Assembly: GCA_025144025.1 (NCBI GenBank)
Contig: JALXWS010000001.1
Location: 62,001 to 126,000, forward strand
DNA length: 64,000 nucleotides
From: Corynebacterium sp. p3-SID1241
Lineage (GTDB): Bacteria > Actinomycetota > Actinomycetes > Mycobacteriales > Mycobacteriaceae
Reading direction: 5' to 3'
Shown: piece by piece, positions 7,496-17,402 of the stretch
Layout: every line of letters starts with the position of its first letter
Position numbering within the stretch: the first letter of the stretch is position 1
Position numbers and translations under genes: made by a program
The notes under the pieces: model-generated
What the model was told of the DNA's origin: nothing
What the model saw: the letters and a program-made list of their open reading frames with translations, nothing else
Databases searched by the model: none

Positions 7496-8476
7496 GTGAC
7501 CTTTCAGGAAGACTCTCTCAGTGGCGGCAACTCAGGCACTACTATCACCCGTCCCGCCCACACGGAAAACCCCAGTGATTCTGCGGCGCTGGTGCGCAAA
7601 GCAGCGCGCAATCGCCACAAGGAATGGCTGCTGGCCGCAGCGCTTTTAGCGCCGAACCTGATCCTGCTGGCTGTATTTACTTACCGGCCACTGCTGGATA
7701 ATATCCGGCTATCCTTTTTCAATTGGAATATTTCCAGCCCTACCTCCACCTTTGTAGGCTTGGACAATTATGTGGAGTGGTTTAGCCGCGAGGATACGAA
7801 GACCATCGTGCTCAACACTGTGGTATTTACATTCTTTGCGGTCATTGGCTCCATGGTCATTGGTCTAGCACTGGCATTGCTGCTCAACCAGAACATTAAG
7901 GGCCGCAACTTTGCACGCTCGGTGGTCTTCGCGCCCTATGCCATCTCTGGCGCGGCCATTGGTATCGCCTTCCAATTCGTCTTTGACCCGAACTTTGGCC
8001 TCATCCAGGACATGCTGGGCTGGTTCGGCATCGACTCCCCGAATTTCTATGCCGTGCCAGGCTGGGCGATGTTCATGGTGACGTTCACCTTCGTGTGGAA
8101 AAACCTTGGATATACCTTTGTCATTTATCTAGCCGCGCTCCAAGGCCTAGACAAGGAACTGGATGAAGCCGCCGCTATCGACGGCACCGGACGCTGGCGC
8201 AAATTCTGGCGTGTGACCATGCCGCAGCTGCGCAATACCACCTTTTTCCTGTCCATTACGGTCCTGCTCAATTCCGTGCAGGTCTTCGACATCATCAACG
8301 TCATGACCCGTGGCGGCCCGCAAGGAAACGGCACGCAAACTTTGGTCTTCCAGATCTATAACGAGACCTTTGTGAACTTCCGTGCCGGCTATGGTGCAAC
8401 TGCCGCCACCATCTTGTTCCTGATTTTGCTCATCATCACCCTGATCCAAGTCCGCATCATGGATAAGCGAGGTTAA
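7496..8476 (+). CDS. ugpA: UgpA-like ABC transporter permease (glycerol-3-phosphate)
   Basis: A 326-residue inner-membrane permease with six helices after a hydrophilic N-terminus of about 45 residues. The EAA loop reads LDEAAAIDGTGRWRKFWRVTMPQL, the coupling helix that docks on the ATPase. FTYRPLLDNIRLSFFNWN and GGPQGNGTQTLVFQIY are typical of the UgpA/MalF branch. The start is GTG 7496, with only a weak ribosome binding site. It is the first gene of a four-gene operon in the order A-E-B-C, which is the corynebacterial ugp order known for glycerol-3-phosphate uptake; substrate is inferred from that. Codons 6-8 contain CTCTCTCA, complementary to the loop of the GAGAGA RNAs. Confidence 0.8.
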   Translation: MTFQEDSLSGGNSGTTITRPAHTENPSDSAALVRKAARNRHKEWLLAAALLAPNLILLAVFTYRPLLDNIRLSFFNWNISSPTSTFVGLDNYVEWFSREDTKTIVLNTVVFTFFAVIGSMVIGLALALLLNQNIKGRNFARSVVFAPYAISGAAIGIAFQFVFDPNFGLIQDMLGWFGIDSPNFYAVPGWAMFMVTFTFVWKNLGYTFVIYLAALQGLDKELDEAAAIDGTGRWRKFWRVTMPQLRNTTFFLSITVLLNSVQVFDIINVMTRGGPQGNGTQTLVFQIYNETFVNFRAGYGATAATILFLILLIITLIQVRIMDKRG

Positions 8477-8481
8477 TCCAC

Positions 8482-9348
8482 ATGGCTACTTCTACCCTTC
8501 ACATGGTCACGGATGAATCCCCCACCACCCGCCGCGCCAAGCTTATTGGTGGCTATCTAGGCATCCTCGCAGTGCTACTACTTATTGGCCTACCGCTCTT
8601 TTGGATCCTCATGACGTCTTTCAAAGCCAAGGGCGATATTTATACAGATCCAGTCAACTGGCTACCACCAGTGTGGGAGACCGGAAATTACTCTGATGCC
8701 ACCACGCGCGTGCCTTTCTGGACATACCTGCGCAACTCAGTACTGATAACCGCGGTGCTTTCCATCATCAAGATTGTGCTGGGTGTCATCTCCGCCTATG
8801 CGCTGGCCATCCTGCGCTTCCCCGGCCGCCACCTGGTATTCCTGTTGGTTATTTCCTCACTCATGGTGCCGAGCGAAATCACCGTCATCTCCAACTACGC
8901 CCTAGTCAATTCCTTGGGCTGGCGAAATACGTTTGTGGGCATCATCGTGCCGCTAGCCGGCGTGGCTTTCGGTACCTTCTTGATGCGCAACCACTTTTTG
9001 TCCCTGCCCTATGAGCTGGTGGAAGCCGCCCGCATGGACGGCGCCGGCCCCATCCGCCTGCTCACCAAGGTGTTACTACCGGTCTCATGGCCCACGCTAA
9101 CCGCATTTTCCGTCATCACCATGGTCAATGAATGGAATACCTACCTGTGGCCCTTCCTCATGGCGGATACAGACGACGTTGCCCCGCTGCAGGTGGGTCT
9201 GACCATGCTGCAAAACAACGATGGCGTGACCAACTGGGGGCCGGTAATGGCCGCCACCATTCTCACCATCATCCCAATGGTCATCATCTTCCTAGCCTTG
9301 CAAAAGTACATGATTCAAGGCCTTACCACTGGCGCCGTGAAGGGCTAG
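8482..9348 (+). CDS. ugpE: UgpE-like ABC transporter permease
   Basis: A 288-residue permease with six helices, the second membrane half of the importer. The EAA loop YELVEAARMDGAGPIRLLTK is intact at about residues 175-195, and the preceding FLMRNHFLSLP and following LPVSWPTLTAFSV are characteristic of the MalG/UgpE branch. It starts five bases after the ugpA stop, so both permeases are translated from the same message. After its stop, 81 bases separate it from the binding-protein gene, without a terminator-like hairpin. Confidence 0.8.
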   Translation: MATSTLHMVTDESPTTRRAKLIGGYLGILAVLLLIGLPLFWILMTSFKAKGDIYTDPVNWLPPVWETGNYSDATTRVPFWTYLRNSVLITAVLSIIKIVLGVISAYALAILRFPGRHLVFLLVISSLMVPSEITVISNYALVNSLGWRNTFVGIIVPLAGVAFGTFLMRNHFLSLPYELVEAARMDGAGPIRLLTKVLLPVSWPTLTAFSVITMVNEWNTYLWPFLMADTDDVAPLQVGLTMLQNNDGVTNWGPVMAATILTIIPMVIIFLALQKYMIQGLTTGAVKG

Positions 9349-9429
9349 AAGGCTTCTTCCCCACCCACGCTCGCCGTTTCCGCTTGCTTTACTTTCCACC
9401 CCTTAACCACCCTTTTTAAGGAGAACTAC

Positions 9430-10752
9430 ATGCTACGTCGCAAATTCCTCGCCTTAGCTTCCACGGCCGCTTCTGCCACCGCACTCGCTGCTTGTGCCGG
9501 CACCTCATCCACCAATTCACAGGGTGGCAACGACAAGGGCGGCGACGGTGAAGTCACTGAGCTGACCTGGTGGTCCAACCATCCGGGCACCTCTAAGGAC
9601 ATTGAAAAAGAAATCATCTCCCGCTTTGAAAAGGAGAACCCGGACATCAAGGTCAATCTCGTTGATGCCGGCAAGAACTACGAAGAGGCGGCACAGAAGT
9701 TCAACGCCGCGCTCACCGGCCAAGATCTACCGGACATCGTGGTGCTTTCCGACGTCTGGTGGTACAACTTTGCCATCAATGGCCAGATCGCCAACGTGGA
9801 TGACCTTGCGAAGGAAGCAGGCATCGACCTGTCTACCTATGTGCAGCCGCTCTACGAGGACTACAACTACGATGGCGGCCACTTCGCTCTCCCCTTCGCC
9901 CGCTCCACGCCGCTGTTCTACTACAACAAGGACGCGTGGAAGAAGGCTGGACTGCCGGACCGTGGCCCCAAGTCCTGGGATGAGATGGATGAGTGGTCCA
10001 AGAAGCTGGCCGAGGCGGATTCCAAGATGAAGCCTTTTGGTTGGGGTGATGCCGTGGACTACCTGGGGTGGATCTTCCAAGGCCCACTATGGTCCAAGGG
10101 CGGCGCTTATTCCGATGAGTGGGACCTGAAGTTCACCGATGACAAGACGATCAAGGCCGTCGAGTGGCTCAAGAACATCACCGATGAAAAGAAGGGCTAC
10201 TCCTACGTGGGCAACGATATGGCCATGGAGTTCGGCACCGGTCGCGCTGCCGCCACTGTTCTGTCCACCGGTGACCTGGCAGGTCTTACCGATACCGCCA
10301 AGTTCGAGCTCGGCACCGCCTTCCTGCCAAACCCGACTGGCGAAGGCGCCTGCCCCACCGGTGGTGCCGGCCTGGCCATCCCAGCTGGCATCAGCAAGAA
10401 CCGCCAGCTGGCTGCTATCAAGCTCATTGACTTCATCACCAATGAGGAAAACACCTGTTACTGGTCCCAGAACGTGGGCTACATGCCGGTGCGCTCCACC
10501 GCGGTGGACAACGAGGACCAGAAGAAGTTCATGAAGGACAACCCGAACTTCGAAACGGCTATCAAGCAGCTTCCAGAAACCCGGCCGCAGGATAATGCCC
10601 GCGTATTCCTCCCCGGCGCGGACCAGGAAATCGGCGGTGCTTTTGAAAAGATCGTGACCAACCGCGATGACGTCACCAAGGTGCTTACCGATCTGCAAAA
10701 GACTCTGCAGTCTATTTACGACAACCAGGTCAAGACTGTCATCAATAAGTAG
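9430..10752 (+). CDS. ugpB: UgpB-like extracellular solute-binding lipoprotein
   Basis: A 440-residue binding protein of ABC family 1. The N-terminus has an Arg-Arg start (MLRRKFLALAST), a hydrophobic stretch and a lipobox LAAC (Cys at about residue 21), so the mature protein is a lipoprotein on the outer face of the cytoplasmic membrane. Recognisable parts are ELTWWSNHPG at the mature start, LPDIVVLSDVWW, PFARSTPLFYYNKDAWKKAG and YMPVRSTAV near the C-terminus, all typical of UgpB-type proteins. A good AAGGAG precedes the ATG. It delivers substrate to the two permeases upstream. Confidence 0.8.
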   Translation: MLRRKFLALASTAASATALAACAGTSSTNSQGGNDKGGDGEVTELTWWSNHPGTSKDIEKEIISRFEKENPDIKVNLVDAGKNYEEAAQKFNAALTGQDLPDIVVLSDVWWYNFAINGQIANVDDLAKEAGIDLSTYVQPLYEDYNYDGGHFALPFARSTPLFYYNKDAWKKAGLPDRGPKSWDEMDEWSKKLAEADSKMKPFGWGDAVDYLGWIFQGPLWSKGGAYSDEWDLKFTDDKTIKAVEWLKNITDEKKGYSYVGNDMAMEFGTGRAAATVLSTGDLAGLTDTAKFELGTAFLPNPTGEGACPTGGAGLAIPAGISKNRQLAAIKLIDFITNEENTCYWSQNVGYMPVRSTAVDNEDQKKFMKDNPNFETAIKQLPETRPQDNARVFLPGADQEIGGAFEKIVTNRDDVTKVLTDLQKTLQSIYDNQVKTVINK

Positions 10753-10799
10753 GCTCTCGCAGCCGACCTCCCCCCCACACTAGATTCTGAAAGGTAACC

Positions 10800-11921
10800 A
10801 TGGCTACTGTCACCTTCGATGGCGCAAGCCGCATCTACTCAAAGGACGCGGAACGCCCCGCCGTTGACCGCCTCGACCTGGATATTGCCGATGGCGAATT
10901 CTTGGTCCTCGTTGGCCCATCCGGATGCGGCAAGTCCACCAGCCTGCGCATGCTGGCAGGTCTTGAGCCCACCGACCGCGGCTCCATCCGCATCGGTGGT
11001 AAGGACGTCACCGGGGTCAGCCCATCGGACCGCGACGTGGCCATGGTCTTTCAGAACTATGCCCTCTATCCCAATATGTCCGTGGCGCAGAATATGTCCT
11101 TCGCGCTGGAAAACCGCAAGATCCCGAAGAACGAGATTAAATCCCGCGTGCACGAGGCCGCGAAGATCCTGCAGATGGAAGACCTGTTGGACCGCAAGCC
11201 GGCTAATCTTTCCGGTGGCCAGCGCCAGCGCGTGGCCATGGGCCGCGCCATCGTCCGCGAACCGGCCGTATTCTGTATGGATGAGCCGCTGTCCAACCTG
11301 GATGCCAAGCTGCGCGTTTCCACCCGCGCGCAGATCTCCAACCTGCAGCGCCGCCTTGGTACCACCACCGTATATGTCACCCACGACCAAACTGAGGCAA
11401 TGACCATGGGTGACCGCGTCGCCGTTCTCAACGCCGGCGTCCTACAGCAGGTGGATACCACCCGCACCATTTATGACCGCCCGCAGAACGTCTTCGTCGC
11501 CGGATTCATTGGCTCCCCGGCGATGAATATCTACGACCTCACCCATAACTCCTCTGAGCTCACCATCGGCTCTACCCACATCAATCTGGCTAACTACAAC
11601 TTTGAGGGCGTTGAGACCGTTACCGTGGGCATCCGCCCGGAAGACTGGCAGCTAAGCGATACCGGCAATGGCGGGGCAAAGTTCACCGTCGCGCACGTCG
11701 AGGAGCTGGGCAACCAGACCTATGTCTATGGCGAGCTTGACGACGCCGCCGGCAACAGCTCCGCCGACGGCGTGCTCAAGTCCTCGACCCGGATGGGTGG
11801 CCAGACCGGCATTTTGGTCGATGCCCGCGGCCGCTATGCGGTGGGCGATACTTTCTACGTTTCCCCCGACCCGGACCGCGTGCATTTGTTTAGCACCACC
11901 ACTGGGGAGCGATTGAACTAG
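10800..11921 (+). CDS. ugpC: UgpC/MalK-type ABC ATPase
   Basis: A 373-residue ATPase that powers the importer encoded just upstream. Walker A GPSGCGKST (about residues 38-46), Q-loop VFQNYALYPN, signature LSGGQRQR, Walker B AVFCMDEPLSNLD and switch THDQTEAMTMGDR are all intact. The C-terminal 130 residues form the OB-fold regulatory domain of the CUT1 group (VGIRPEDWQL, VEELGNQTYVYG). It closes the operon; 27 bases after the stop is a 12-bp perfect hairpin. A second, more general-looking ATPase of the same family is at 52518, so the two importers need not share one motor. Confidence 0.82.
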   Translation: MATVTFDGASRIYSKDAERPAVDRLDLDIADGEFLVLVGPSGCGKSTSLRMLAGLEPTDRGSIRIGGKDVTGVSPSDRDVAMVFQNYALYPNMSVAQNMSFALENRKIPKNEIKSRVHEAAKILQMEDLLDRKPANLSGGQRQRVAMGRAIVREPAVFCMDEPLSNLDAKLRVSTRAQISNLQRRLGTTTVYVTHDQTEAMTMGDRVAVLNAGVLQQVDTTRTIYDRPQNVFVAGFIGSPAMNIYDLTHNSSELTIGSTHINLANYNFEGVETVTVGIRPEDWQLSDTGNGGAKFTVAHVEELGNQTYVYGELDDAAGNSSADGVLKSSTRMGGQTGILVDARGRYAVGDTFYVSPDPDRVHLFSTTTGERLN

Positions 11922-11948
11922 AAGGCAGTCAAAAGGCAGTAAGTTCTT

Positions 11949-11987
11949 CAGTTTCTTATTTTTCCCTTTGCAGACAATAAGAAACTG
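11949..11987. repeat. Perfect 12-bp inverted repeat after ugpC
   Basis: CAGTTTCTTATT (11949-11960) and AATAAGAAACTG (11976-11987) with a 15-base loop. AT-rich and without a following T-run. It may act as a 3' end processing hairpin of the ugp message or as an operator for the next gene. Confidence 0.55.
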
Positions 11988-12097
11988 ATATATGCTCGCG
12001 CGCGTTAGACGCCCATGTAGTCCCGTTTACCACGGATATTGCTGGGAATATCGCACTCAGCGAACCTTAAAATCAATTGAAAGGTAACTAACTGCCC

Positions 12098-12715
12098 ATG
12101 CCTTCCTTCAAAAAGCTATCTGCCACCGTTGTGGCTACCGCCGCAATCCTCGGCGCTGTCACCACACCGGCCGCCAGCGCCAAGAGCGACCCAGTTCGCT
12201 CCCTTATTGATCCGGGCACCTGCAAGACCATCACCAAGCTGGCTAACGATGGCAAGCCTGTTCCGGATCCTTCCATCCTCCATGACGAGGATTCCGTAAA
12301 GCCGTACTTCAAAGATGGCGTGCTGGAGTACAAGGTGGCAGATAACTTCCCTTACCGCAAGCAGCTCGACGCCGCGGTCGCGGAGTGAAACGAGGCACTA
12401 GACGGCAAGGCTTCGCTAAAGGAAGTTAAGCCTTCCGAGGCAGACGATGACACCATCGCCATCATCTTCAAGCCCGACCCAAACGGCTACGTGCAGGGCT
12501 CTGCCTACCCAGATCACAAGATGGTCTTCATCAAGATTCCTAATGCCCAGTACCCAGAGGCAGTTCAGGGCACCATCGCCCACGAGCTGGGCCACATGAT
12601 GGGTGCAGGTCACTCTTGCGCCGGCGCGCTCATGGCCGGTGCTAACCAGAATCCCATCTCCTACCACGTGACCGCGCTGGATGCGGCTGCCATTATCCAG
12701 GGACAGTTCGACTAA
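12098..12715 (+). pseudogene. Secreted zinc metalloprotease (metzincin/snapalysin-like), interrupted by in-frame TGA
   Basis: One continuous reading frame of 205 codons carries a single internal stop, TGA at 12386-12388, between AVAE and NEAL. The first part has a signal peptide (MPSFKKLSATVVATAAILGA, cleavage after PAASA) and the second carries the catalytic zinc motif HELGHMMGAGHS (HExxHxxGxxH) followed by a turn region GALMAG. Size and layout resemble small secreted metalloproteases such as snapalysin. TGG (Trp) to TGA is the simplest origin. As it stands the product would be a 96-residue fragment without the active site. A ribosome binding site GAAAGG precedes the ATG and a good terminator follows, so the rest of the gene looks fresh. 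Confidence 0.75.
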
Positions 12716-12733
12716 ACGCCTATCGCCTCCTCT

Positions 12734-12768
12734 CCCCTAGGCCCAGTACCGTGCCTAGGGGATTTTTT
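12734..12768 (+). terminator. Rho-independent terminator
   Basis: CCCCTAGGC (12734-12742) pairs with GCCTAGGGG (12753-12761), followed by ATTTTTT. It ends the metalloprotease transcript. Confidence 0.9.
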
Positions 12769-12887
12769 CTGCCTTCACCCGGCAATGTGTTGGATAGGTC
12801 GCATTTAACCGATTGCTTTAGGCGGCACAGAGGCCTACTGCTAACGTTTCCTTTATTCAAAGGTTTGCAAAGGAAAAGGAATTCTCT

Positions 12888-14282
12888 ATGGAAACGTGGG
12901 AACCAACACTATCCACCGGCCCGCTGCTGGGCATTGCGGTGGCCGCCATCGCCGTAATCTTGGTGTTGGTCATCTACTTTAAGCTTCACGCCTTCCTCAC
13001 GCTATTGGTGGTCTCGGCGCTCACGGCGCTAGCTGCCGGCATTCCCCTCGAGGGAATCGTGCCCACCATGACCGAAAGCTTTAGCTCCACCCTAGGCTCG
13101 GTGGCACTGCTCGTAGGCTTGGGCGCCATGATCGGCCGGTTGGTGGAAGCTTCAGGTGGCGCTAAATCGCTTGCCGACGCCATGGTCCGCCGCTTCGGCG
13201 AACCCAAAGCACCCCTAGCGCTCGGCCTAGCCTCGCTGATTATGGGCTTTCCCATTTTCTTCGATGCCGGCCTGATTGTGATGCTGCCGGTCATCTTCGC
13301 CGTCGCTCGCCGCTTGGACGGTCCCGTCCTTGCCTATGGATTGCCGGCAGCCGGCGCGTTTTCTGTCATGCACGTCTACCTGCCGCCGCACCCGGGTCCC
13401 GTCGCAGCGAGCGAATTCTACGGCGCCGACCTTGGCCTCGTCCTCCTGGTCGGTCTACTGCTCGCCCTACCCACCTGGTATATCTCCGGCTATCGCTTTG
13501 GCTTGCTCTCCGGCAAAAAATTCCCCATCAAAGTAACTGATGCCATCGCCGGTCCCCTCCTCGCGGATGACGAACAACCCCATAAGCCCGCCTCTGCCGC
13601 CACGGTGATCTCCATCCTGCTTATCCCCATGGTGCTCATCTTCTTCAACACCGGACTCAATGCTTTGGCCTCCTATGGCACCATTGACGCCGACGCCGCG
13701 TGGGTACGGTTCTTTGTCATGCTGGGCCAGACCCCTATTGCCCTGCTAATTACCCTCCTCATCGCGCTCGTGGTCCTCGGCCTGCGCCGTGGCGTAGAAA
13801 AGACCGCGCTGGAAAAGCTTGTCGATTCCTCGCTCGGGCCCATCTGTTCCGTTGTGCTCATCACCGGTGCCGGCGGCATGTTCGGCGGAGTACTGCGCAC
13901 TTCTGGCATTGGCGACGCCCTGGCCGATTCCCTCTCCGGACTCGGCATCCCCGTTATCCTGGCCTGCTACCTCATCGCCGTGGCCCTGCGCTTAGCCCAA
14001 GGATCCGCCACCGTGGCACTAACAACGGCCGCTGCCCTCATGGTCCCGGCCGTGGAAGCCGGCGGCTTCAACGAGCTCCAGCTCGCACTCATCGTGGTTG
14101 CGACCGCCGCCGGTTCTGTCTTCGGCTCCCACGTCAACGACTCCGGCTTCTGGCTCGTCGGCCGCCTGATGGGCATGGATACGGTCACCACACTGAAGAC
14201 CTGGACGGTCAACCAAATTCTGATTTCCGTCATCGGCTTTGCCCTAGTCTTGGTGCTCTACGCAGTAGCAGCGCTCTTTTAG
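12888..14282 (+). CDS. gntP: Gluconate:H+ symporter, GntP family
   Basis: A 464-residue permease with about 12-14 hydrophobic helices. GntP-family hallmarks are GLGAMIGRLVEASGGAKSLA (residues about 78-97), GFPIFFDAGLIVMLPVIF, PPHPGPVAAS and, near the end, GSHVNDSGFWLVGRLMGMD. It imports gluconate with protons. AAGGAAAAGGAA precedes the ATG. The gene converges with gluconokinase so tightly that the two stop codons overlap (TTAG/TTA at 14279-14282). Uptake and phosphorylation together feed the pentose phosphate pathway. No recognisable GntR-type operator was found in the 119-base upstream gap. Confidence 0.9.
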   Translation: METWEPTLSTGPLLGIAVAAIAVILVLVIYFKLHAFLTLLVVSALTALAAGIPLEGIVPTMTESFSSTLGSVALLVGLGAMIGRLVEASGGAKSLADAMVRRFGEPKAPLALGLASLIMGFPIFFDAGLIVMLPVIFAVARRLDGPVLAYGLPAAGAFSVMHVYLPPHPGPVAASEFYGADLGLVLLVGLLLALPTWYISGYRFGLLSGKKFPIKVTDAIAGPLLADDEQPHKPASAATVISILLIPMVLIFFNTGLNALASYGTIDADAAWVRFFVMLGQTPIALLITLLIALVVLGLRRGVEKTALEKLVDSSLGPICSVVLITGAGGMFGGVLRTSGIGDALADSLSGLGIPVILACYLIAVALRLAQGSATVALTTAAALMVPAVEAGGFNELQLALIVVATAAGSVFGSHVNDSGFWLVGRLMGMDTVTTLKTWTVNQILISVIGFALVLVLYAVAALF

Positions 14283-14788
14283 GCCCCAATCTTAATCCAA
14301 GCAGCAGCCTTTTGGGCAATCTCCTCGACTGGCCGCGTCACATCAAAGACGCGGCCAGTTTCGTCATCTTCCAGCGGCTCCAAGGTATCGAACTGCGACT
14401 GCAAGAGCGATGCTGGCATAAAGTGTCCCGGCCGGTGCTGCATCCGCTCATGCAGCACATCAAAGTCGCCGTGTACGTGAACGAACACCACAGCTGGGCA
14501 GTACTCGCGAATCAAATCCCGGTACTTGCCCTTCAGCGCACTGCAGCCCACCATCGCACCTTCTGGCCTATCTGCCAGCCACTGACCAATCTGCTTCAAC
14601 CATGGTTCCCGGTCCGCATCATTGAGCGGTGTACCTGCAGCCATCTTGTCGATATTGGCCTGCGGATGCATATCATCGCCATCGCGATACTCCAGACCTA
14701 CCAACTGCGACAGCGCCTCCCCCACCGTTGTCTTTCCCGAGCCGGATACTCCCATGACAACAACGTGGCGGAAACTGGTCTGGTTCAT
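14279..14788 (-). CDS. gntK: Gluconokinase
   Basis: A 169-residue P-loop kinase making 6-phosphogluconate from gluconate and ATP. Walker A is GVSGSGKTT (about residues 13-21). DGDDMHPQANIDKMAAGTPL is the gluconate-binding signature, and CSALKGKYRDLIRE and RPGHFMPASLLQSQFDTLE are family-specific segments. Length equals the normal 165-180 residues. The frame is open to 14893, but ATG 14788 has AAGGAG six bases upstream. It overlaps the gntP stop codon from the opposite strand, so strong transcription of either gene could interfere with the other's 3' end. Confidence 0.9.
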   Translation of the reverse strand: MNQTSFRHVVVMGVSGSGKTTVGEALSQLVGLEYRDGDDMHPQANIDKMAAGTPLNDADREPWLKQIGQWLADRPEGAMVGCSALKGKYRDLIREYCPAVVFVHVHGDFDVLHERMQHRPGHFMPASLLQSQFDTLEPLEDDETGRVFDVTRPVEEIAQKAAAWIKIGA

Positions 14789-14940
14789 GGTGGCTCCTTG
14801 GGTTGATTGTGTTCCTTTCAAGTTTAGACCGACCCCCATCACTGACCTATTTTCCGTTCTCACCCCTGCTCTGGTCGACACGAATTGTGTCATTTAATAT
14901 GATCTTATCCTCCTCTTTCCCTTCTCTCGAAAGGTCCCCT

Positions 14941-17369
14941 ATGCGCGGCAGCATCCGTGAAATCTATACGCTCTACGATGGCAATAACCGCTGCCTCTTA
15001 ATTCCCGTATACCAGCGGAATTATGACTGGCAACACAAACAGTGTTCCCAGCTGTTTGAAGATCTTGAGGAAATAATCCGCCACGACCGAAAGAAGCACT
15101 TTTTTGGCGCAGTGGTAGGCAAGAACCAAGACTCTTGGAATTGGGTTGTCATTGATGGTCAGCAAAGACTTACAACCGTCAGCATCCTCATGCTTGCATT
15201 CGCCCATGCCCTCGAAAAGGACGAAATACATAGTGAAGATCCCGCCCTGGCCGAGAAAATCATTTCGGACTACCTTCGAATCGGCCAGAACAAGGAGAAT
15301 CCACGTTTCAAACTTAAACCTGTCAAAGATGATGACAGGGCCTACCGGAAACTATTTGGCCCCGAAGATGAATTCGTCAATTCATCAAATGTCACATCTA
15401 ATTACCGCTTCTTCCGAGAAAAACTACGCTCAACCCGTTTGAACGCTGACCAAATTTGGACGGCGATCTGCCGCCTCGAAGTGATGCATTTGGATCTAGA
15501 GGAATACGACGAACCACAGCGGATCTTTGAAAGCCTAAACTCCACCGGCTTGGAGCTTAAGGAATCAGACAAAATCCGTAACTACGTACTCATGGGTTTG
15601 GACACAACAAAACAGGAGGAGTTGTACAACGAGCGTTGGAACCCAATCGAAGCTAACTGCCGCTTTCAGACTGACTCATTCATTCGCTGGTACCTCACTA
15701 CTTACACAACTAAAACCCCACGCGAACAAGACGTCTACGAGGCCTTTAAAGGATTCGCCTCCAAGCGCAAAGCGAAAATGCCAGAACTACTGGATGACCT
15801 TTTGCCTACTCCAAGTACTTCCGAGAAATTCGCGAGGCCGATACCGGCTATCCTGAAGTGGACACGCAGCTTAAGCGCATGAACGAATTTATGGGTGCGG
15901 TCGTACTTCCATTCCTCATGCCACTTCTACGTGACGTCCATGAACACAAAACCACACCCGAAGATTTCCTCGAAGTATTGCTCACAATCGAGTCCTACAT
16001 TGTCCGCCGATTTGTCACTGGCATCGCCACAAATTCGCTCAACAAGATCTTCGCGACAATGTACTCAGAGGTCAGAAAGCTTCATACTGACGGTGCTCCT
16101 TTCGCCCCGATCGTCATCTATCAACTCAACAGGCGGTCGGGCAGCGGCCGTTTCCCAACCGACGCCGAATTCAGAGAGTCGTTCGCTACAAAAGATTTCT
16201 ACAATATTCGAGCATACTGGCGTCAGTATCTCTTCAATTGTCTAGAAAACGGCAACTCAAGGGATATTCGAGATGTCTCCACAGCTTTGGCCGAAAACAT
16301 GATTTCCATCGAGCACATCATGCCTCAGACGCTTACTGAATCTTGGCGCCAAGAACTCGGTGACAACGCCGAGGAAATACACGAATCGTGGATAAACCGA
16401 ATTGGCAACCTAACAGTCACAGGCTACAACTCCTCTTATTCGAATTCTCCATTCAAGACCAAGAAGTCCATGGAGAATGGTTTCGACAGTTCGCCGTATC
16501 GCCTCAATGATCTCCTCAAGAAGTCCGACCACTGGACCTTAAACCAGCTTGAGGAGAGAAACGCAATTCTTACCAACCAAGCACTCGATTTTTGGGCTGC
16601 CAAAACCACTGACTTTGCTCCGCCAGAAGTAGTTCTACCTAAGGAACCGATGGGCGATGACGAAGACTTCAGTGGCCGAAAAATAAACGGGTTCGAGTAT
16701 GGCGATTTTAAAAAGACCACCAAGACCTGGGCCGACATGGTCGAAGCAGTACTAAGCTATCTTCTCCATGAATATCGCACCGAAATTTTCTCCTTCGCGA
16801 AATCCTCGAAGTTCTTGCGCTTTGAAAAGCCTGCGGCTGAGCACACCCGTTCCTATCGAAAAATCGAGGAAAGCCTCTATGTTCAATTGGGAAACAACAC
16901 CTCCGCTAAGATCTGGTTCCTTCGCAGTCTTTTCGAGCACCTCGACCTAAATACTGAAGACCTGGTTTTTACCTTCCCTGCTTCCAAGACGGGCCAATCG
17001 GAAGGCCTAGATGACCAAACCAACGGCAACACTGCTGGCAAATACGCAGAGCTAACCAAGTTCTATGATCAACTTGTTGAAGCTAAAGAGCTGACGGATT
17101 CACCCGAAATTACGGAGTCGCTCCGCGATGAATTCGTCAAGGACTTTGAAGAATTCAGCATCACGAATCCTGAAGAAGTATTTGATGGCAAAGAGTTCGA
17201 CAGTTTTATTTCCACCACCGAGCCGTCTGAGATGAGCGATGCCCAAGTCCTAGCTGTTCTGACTCAGCACATCAAGGTGTCCCATATGCTCGGCGGAAGC
17301 TACTTCCACCAGAAAATTAAGGATGGTTCAGTCGCTGATTTGGTTCACCGACTACATGACTTCGCATAA
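14941..17369 (+). pseudogene. DUF262-DUF1524 (GmrSD-like) defence protein, frameshifted
   Basis: The N-terminal part (14941 to about 15800) is a ParB-like DUF262 domain: IPVYQRNYDW, FFGAVV and IDGQQRLTT are its NTP-binding and hydrolysis motifs. The C-terminal part (from about 15798, next frame back) has the HNH-type DUF1524 signature IEHIMPQTL...NRIGNLTVTGYN and a further 250-residue region I cannot name. Related GmrSD proteins are type IV restriction systems acting on modified phage DNA. The frames join if one T is added to the four-T run at 15800-15803 (GAC CTT TTT GCC TAC), so one base was lost there or the run is variable. Intact length would be about 808 residues. Base use (AAA, AAT, TCA codons) is unlike the neighbours, suggesting acquisition. 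Confidence 0.8.
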
Positions 17370-17402
17370 GCCATCCGTTAGGAGCTTCTGCCTCGAGTAA
17401 GC

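Noticed and set aside
13700..14806. 368-residue open frame on the plus strand
   Set aside because: Out-of-frame shadow of gntP running into antisense gntK, with an arginine/proline/histidine-rich composition typical of GC-rich shadow frames.
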